DNA of 64,000 bases from NCBI RefSeq assembly GCF_024972735.1, contig NZ_CP087723.1, positions 310,001-374,000 of the forward strand, read 5' to 3'. The stretch's first letter is position 1. Each line of letters opens with the position of its first letter. The stretch is from Halalkaliarchaeum sp. AArc-CO (GTDB taxonomy: Archaea; Halobacteriota; Halobacteria; Halobacteriales; Haloferacaceae). A program made the translations under genes and the position numbers. Positions 61,130 to 64,000 of this stretch are shown here, one piece after another. The notes beneath the pieces are model-generated. The model saw nothing but the letters and a program-made list of their open reading frames with translations, ran no database searches and was not told where the DNA came from.

Positions 61130-61429
61130 TCAGTCACCGCCGTCGAACTCCGCTTCGAAGAGTTCGTCGAACGATGCTGCAAGCGTCATGTCCCGCTCTG
61201 TGATGCCGCCGGCGTCGTGGGTCGTAAACCGCACTTCGAGTTCCTTGTACCGGATCACCATCTCGGGGTGGTGGAACTCTTCCTCGGCGATCTCACCGGC
61301 ATCGCCGGCGAACGCGACACCTGCGAGGTAGTCATCGAAGCCGTACTCGCGTACGATTTCGTCGCCGTCCCGCTCCCAGCCGTCCGGGAGCCGTCTCTCG
61401 ATCTCCTCGTCGGAAAGCAGTTCGGGCAT
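61130..61429 (-). CDS. 4a-hydroxytetrahydrobiopterin dehydratase
   Basis: This 99-residue pterin-4a-carbinolamine dehydratase recycles the pterin cofactor of hydroxylases. The family motif EEEFHHPEMVIRY (~50-62) plus the RFTTHDAGGIT loop (~67-77) hold the catalytic histidines. Haloarchaea do not all have a phenylalanine hydroxylase, so the physiological pterin is uncertain. It heads a two-gene unit with the LWR-salt gene and is divergent from uppS (~130 bp). Confidence 0.93.
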   Translation of the reverse strand: MPELLSDEEIERRLPDGWERDGDEIVREYGFDDYLAGVAFAGDAGEIAEEEFHHPEMVIRYKELEVRFTTHDAGGITERDMTLAASFDELFEAEFDGGD

Positions 61430-61557
61430 GGTAGTTCCACGTCGTGCGACTGGTTAACAGTTTTCCCGACCCGCCGATTTCGTTCCCGCCGACGCATCCC
61501 GTCGTCGGAGCGATTGGTTCCAGAAGGCACATATTCGGGGCGTCCGCAGGGGGGAAC

Positions 61558-62556
61558 ATGTTCCGCGGCCTCCGGCAGCGACTCGGAGGGGGACGTCTCT
61601 CCCGTTCGAACGTCCGAGAGCGGCTGGTAGGACCGTTCGAGCGGACGTACGAGCAGGCCTACGAGCGGCTGCTCCGCCGGGAGATCGACGAGGTGCCGGA
61701 TCACGTGGCGGTAATCCAGGACGGAAATCGGCGGTACGCCCGAAAAAAAGGGGCAAAGGCACCGGAGGGCCACCGGGCGGGAGCGTCGACGACCGAACAG
61801 GTGCTGGAGTGGTGTGAGGAGCTCGGGATCGAGGAGCTCACGCTGTATGCGTTTTCTACGGAGAACTTCGAGCGCCCCGACGAGGAGCTGGAGCCGCTGT
61901 TCGACTTGGTCGCCGAGAAACTCCGGGAGTTCGCCGACGCCGAGCGGGTTCACGAGACGGGCGTTCGGATCCACGCGATCGGCGACGTCGACCGGCTCCC
62001 GACGCGGGTGCAGGAGGCCGTGGCGTACGCCGAGCGCCGGACCGCCGGCTACGAGGAGTTCCGGCTGAACGTCGCGCTCGCGTACGGCGGCCGCAACGAA
62101 CTCACCAGGGCGGCCCGGGAGATCGCAGCGGAGGTCGACGACGGGACGCTCGACCCCGAGGCGGTCGACGTCGCGGAGATCGAACGGCGGCTCTACCGGG
62201 AGCCCGTGCGGGAGGTGGACCTGATCGTGCGGACCGGCGGCGACGAGCGCACCTCGAACTTCCTGCCGTGGTACGCGAACGGCAACGAGGCGGCCGTCTA
62301 CTTCTGTGCGCCCTACTGGCCGGCGTTTTCGAAACCCGACTTCCTGCGAGGTATCCGGACCTACCAGGCGAGAGAACGCTCCTGGCGGCGCAACCGGGTC
62401 GAACGAGCGGCGACGCTGGTCCGGGCGATCGCGGCCGTCGAATTCGCGGAGGCGCGCTCGCTCGTCGGTCGGCTCCGGGACCAGTTCCCTCGCAGGGAGG
62501 CCGAGGAAATCGAGAACGTGCTCGGGGACACTGACGATCCCGACCTGGCAGACTGA
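61558..62556 (+). CDS. uppS: Cis-prenyltransferase (undecaprenyl diphosphate synthase family)
   Basis: This enzyme extends prenyl diphosphates with cis double bonds to give the polyprenyl (dolichol-type) sugar carrier lipid. The 332-residue protein has AVIQDGNRRYARKKG at ~51-65 with catalytic D55, the HRAG motif near 75, the TLYAFSTENFERP block near 98-110 and LIVRTGGDERTSNFLPW near 222-238. An N-terminal helix (~25-42) and a charged tail flank the fold. The ATG at 61558 starts similarity; an earlier in-frame start at 61444 lies in non-conserved sequence. Confidence 0.95.
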   Translation: MFRGLRQRLGGGRLSRSNVRERLVGPFERTYEQAYERLLRREIDEVPDHVAVIQDGNRRYARKKGAKAPEGHRAGASTTEQVLEWCEELGIEELTLYAFSTENFERPDEELEPLFDLVAEKLREFADAERVHETGVRIHAIGDVDRLPTRVQEAVAYAERRTAGYEEFRLNVALAYGGRNELTRAAREIAAEVDDGTLDPEAVDVAEIERRLYREPVREVDLIVRTGGDERTSNFLPWYANGNEAAVYFCAPYWPAFSKPDFLRGIRTYQARERSWRRNRVERAATLVRAIAAVEFAEARSLVGRLRDQFPRREAEEIENVLGDTDDPDLAD

Positions 62557-62606
62557 TCGACTGATCGGCCCGGGGCCTTTTTACCCCTGGTGCCGTTCGA
62601 ACGGCC

Positions 62607-63332
62607 GTGAACTCGCTGGAAGCCGACCTCGAACGCGCTCGAGAACTCGACGTGGCGGCGATCGCGGACGCCGTCGAGTCGATCGGCTTCGAGTGCACGC
62701 GGTGTGGCGGCTGCTGTACGGCCGAGGAGTCGGACGCCGGCAGGGAACCACACACTGCAACCGTCTTTCCCGACGAAGTCAGGCGGCTTCAGGCGATCGG
62801 CGACCGCGTGTGGGACGCGGTCGCCAGACCGATGCCCTACGGGCTCGAGGACGCTGGCCCGAGCGGAGGGGCCTGCGGGTCGACGGAGGGAACTCGCGAT
62901 CCGAGCGGGGAGACGTTCGAGTGGGCACTTGCAGTCGACGGCTGTGGCGACTGCGTCTTTTATACCGAAACCGAGGAGGGCGTCGGCGCGTGCACGGTCC
63001 ACGAAGCGCGTCCGCTCGTGTGTCGGACGTACCCGTTCTCGCTGGACGTGCTGTCGGACCGGGGGGTGGAGGAAGCCGTCGTCGAACGCGACGAGGCGGT
63101 CCTGGCACACGAATGTGCGGGACTCGGACGCGACATCTCGCGGGCGAACGCCGAAGCGATGGCTGAGACGCTGAAACGGCGGGCGATCCGGGAGCTCGAG
63201 GAAGCCATCGCGGTCCGCGACAGCTACCGACCGACGGCCGTCGACGGGGTGGTCGTCCACGACTCCGAGGGACAAAAGCGACCGGACGGGAGGCGCCTCG
63301 GGGACGGGTCCGGATCGGACGGACCCAGGTAG
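62607..63332 (+). CDS. YkgJ-type cysteine-cluster protein
   Basis: This 241-residue protein has conserved cysteines in FECTRCGGCC (~29-38), DGCGDCVFY (~111-119) and RPLVCRTYPFS (~133-143), typical of the YkgJ/Fe-S-like zinc-or-iron cluster family. The role is not known. The C-terminal half is helical and the last ~30 residues are low-complexity and acidic. The GTG start at 62607 follows a short AT-rich GCCTTTTTACC element 25-30 nt upstream, a possible TATA box. Confidence 0.85.
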   Translation: MNSLEADLERARELDVAAIADAVESIGFECTRCGGCCTAEESDAGREPHTATVFPDEVRRLQAIGDRVWDAVARPMPYGLEDAGPSGGACGSTEGTRDPSGETFEWALAVDGCGDCVFYTETEEGVGACTVHEARPLVCRTYPFSLDVLSDRGVEEAVVERDEAVLAHECAGLGRDISRANAEAMAETLKRRAIRELEEAIAVRDSYRPTAVDGVVVHDSEGQKRPDGRRLGDGSGSDGPR

Positions 63333-63379
63333 ATGCGCTTTTGGGGTTCGGGAACGCAGCAACGGACAGGCTCCAGCAC

Positions 63380-63712
63380 ATGACCTTCGTCACGAAACTC
63401 ACCTTCCAGTCGGGCGACAGGGCGGTTCTCGAGGACACCGTCGAGGAAATCAAAGGGATGCTCGAACGCAAGGGAGTCGAGTGCAAGGGGCCACACTCCT
63501 CTCCCCCGGAGAAGCTCCGCGTGCCGCTGTCCCGCCGGCTCGACGCCGGCGACACGTTCGACCCGTGGACCTACACCGTCTACACTCGCCGGATGGAGAT
63601 CCACGGCGCCGAACACATCGCCCGGGAGGTGGGTCACATGGACTTTCCCGACTCGCTTCACGTCGAAATCGAGGTCGGCCGGAAACGGCCGCTGGGCTAC
63701 CGCCGGAACTGA
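63380..63712 (+). CDS. uS10/mL48-family ribosomal-like protein
   Basis: This 110-residue protein resembles ribosomal protein S10 (opening MTFVTKLTFQSGDRAVLEDT, then KGPHSSPPEKLRVPLSRRLD and EIHGAEHIAREVGHMDFPDS). The S10-fold loop containing the proline-rich PHSSPPEK is kept. It is a second S10-like copy, distinct from the true S10 encoded with the elongation-factor genes, and is found mainly in haloarchaea. The role, on or off the ribosome, is not known. The ATG at 63380 gives the family start. Confidence 0.88.
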   Translation: MTFVTKLTFQSGDRAVLEDTVEEIKGMLERKGVECKGPHSSPPEKLRVPLSRRLDAGDTFDPWTYTVYTRRMEIHGAEHIAREVGHMDFPDSLHVEIEVGRKRPLGYRRN

Positions 63713-63807
63713 CGGCAAAACAGGCGAAACCAAAACAGGCGAAACCGGCGTGCGGACGGGTCTCCCGTGTCCGTGCGGCATCGTCACACGCCCGTCTGAC
63801 GCACATT

Positions 63808-63815
63808 TATACAGC
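63808..63815 (+). promoter_or_regulatory. TATA box of the terminal coiled-coil gene
   Basis: CATTTATACAGCC lies ~25 nt before the ATG at 63836, giving a clear leaderless-promoter arrangement. Confidence 0.5.
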
Positions 63816-63835
63816 CGGAACGACCTGTTGTTCGT

Positions 63836-64000
63836 ATGAGTAACCGGGTGGAGGACCTGGAACGCCAGGTGCAGGAGCTTCAGGCCGCAGTCAACGGACT
63901 GACCGAGGAGTTGGTGGAGACGAAAGCACGCCTCCAGGACCTCGAGGCGGCCGAACGGGAGGAACCTGAACCGCCGGCGGAGCCTTCGGAGGTTCCCGCG
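63836..64000 (+). CDS. Coiled-coil protein (5' part)
   Basis: The first 55 residues of this protein reach the window edge. It opens MSNRVEDLERQVQELQAAVN and continues as a continuous coiled coil with regular Leu/Val spacing (ELVETKARLQDLEAAERE) before an acidic, proline-rich stretch. It resembles the bZIP-like small haloarchaeal coiled-coil proteins (DUF7518-like) with no known function. A TTTATACAG stretch ~25 nt before the ATG is a good TATA box. The rest of the gene is not visible. Confidence 0.75.
   Translation, partial: MSNRVEDLERQVQELQAAVNGLTEELVETKARLQDLEAAEREEPEPPAEPSEVPA

Noticed and set aside
1-64000. tRNA, rRNA, SRP RNA and RNase P RNA genes
   Set aside because: I looked for T-arm (GGTTCGAATC-like) and acceptor-stem patterns in the gaps and saw none. 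A covariance-model search would be needed to exclude small or diverged RNAs.

Overview
The window is chromosomal DNA from a halophilic archaeon (class Halobacteria). The evidence is very high GC, strongly acidic predicted proteins, archaeal information-processing genes (RadA, aIF1A, L10e, TopA, an RFC small subunit, RNase Z, NucS), an archaetidylserine decarboxylase, Tat/lipobox-exported proteins and several families seen mainly in haloarchaea (LWR-salt protein, HVO_0758-type zinc finger, uS10/mL48-like protein). I cannot fix the genus. I saw no rRNA, tRNA, CRISPR array, insertion sequence or replication origin.

Layout. 1-2342: start of radA (runs off the left edge), a small conserved haloarchaeal protein, a cysteine-synthase-like enzyme and aIF1A. 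2444-3727: an AT-rich gene resembling DUF6414, followed by a hairpin-rich, gene-free stretch; this looks acquired. 3728-18217: topA, membrane protein, MATE exporter, mutL, hisI, a coiled-coil protein, an S9 peptidase, an orphan pilin and archaetidylserine decarboxylase. 18220-24707: RFC small subunit, then a complete CUT1-type sugar ABC transporter (binding protein, two permeases, ATPase) and a DUF4013-type membrane protein. 24804-31476: rnz, nucS, rpl10e, an ATP-grasp ligase, hsp20, an aminotransferase and ilvA. 31779-38560: GGCT-fold protein, second MATE exporter, a DUF6517-type lipoprotein, a probable SpoIIM-fused membrane protein, methylmalonyl-CoA mutase large subunit and a flavin reductase. 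38813-41445: the two subunits of a 2-oxoacid:ferredoxin oxidoreductase.

41446-43107 is the most accessory-looking stretch: a broken VapBC-type toxin-antitoxin locus next to an apparently intact two-gene cassette (winged-helix protein plus a TumE-like protein). 43162-48772: beta-CASP nuclease and HIT hydrolase ending tail to tail, then a translationally coupled type IV pilus-type membrane protein and ATPase. 48878-64000: methyltransferase, HTH regulator, glycosyltransferase, Nudix hydrolase, MFS transporter, a glycosyltransferase/dihydropteroate-synthase-like pair, a repeat-bearing coiled-coil protein with a coupled membrane-anchored partner, a TRAM protein, two tandem moeA paralogues, LWR-salt protein, pterin dehydratase, cis-prenyltransferase, a cysteine-cluster protein, a uS10-like protein and the start of a coiled-coil protein.

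Most genes are housekeeping. Tight stop/start overlaps mark several two-gene units: rfcC-asd, permease-permease, korA-korB, the pilus ATPase-membrane pair, the folP-like/glycosyltransferase pair and moeA-moeA. I found no convincing complete novel multigene system. The best candidates for follow-up are the HTH/TumE-like cassette beside the decayed VapBC locus, the AT-rich DUF6414-like gene with its hairpin cluster, and the repeat-bearing coiled-coil plus anchor pair.
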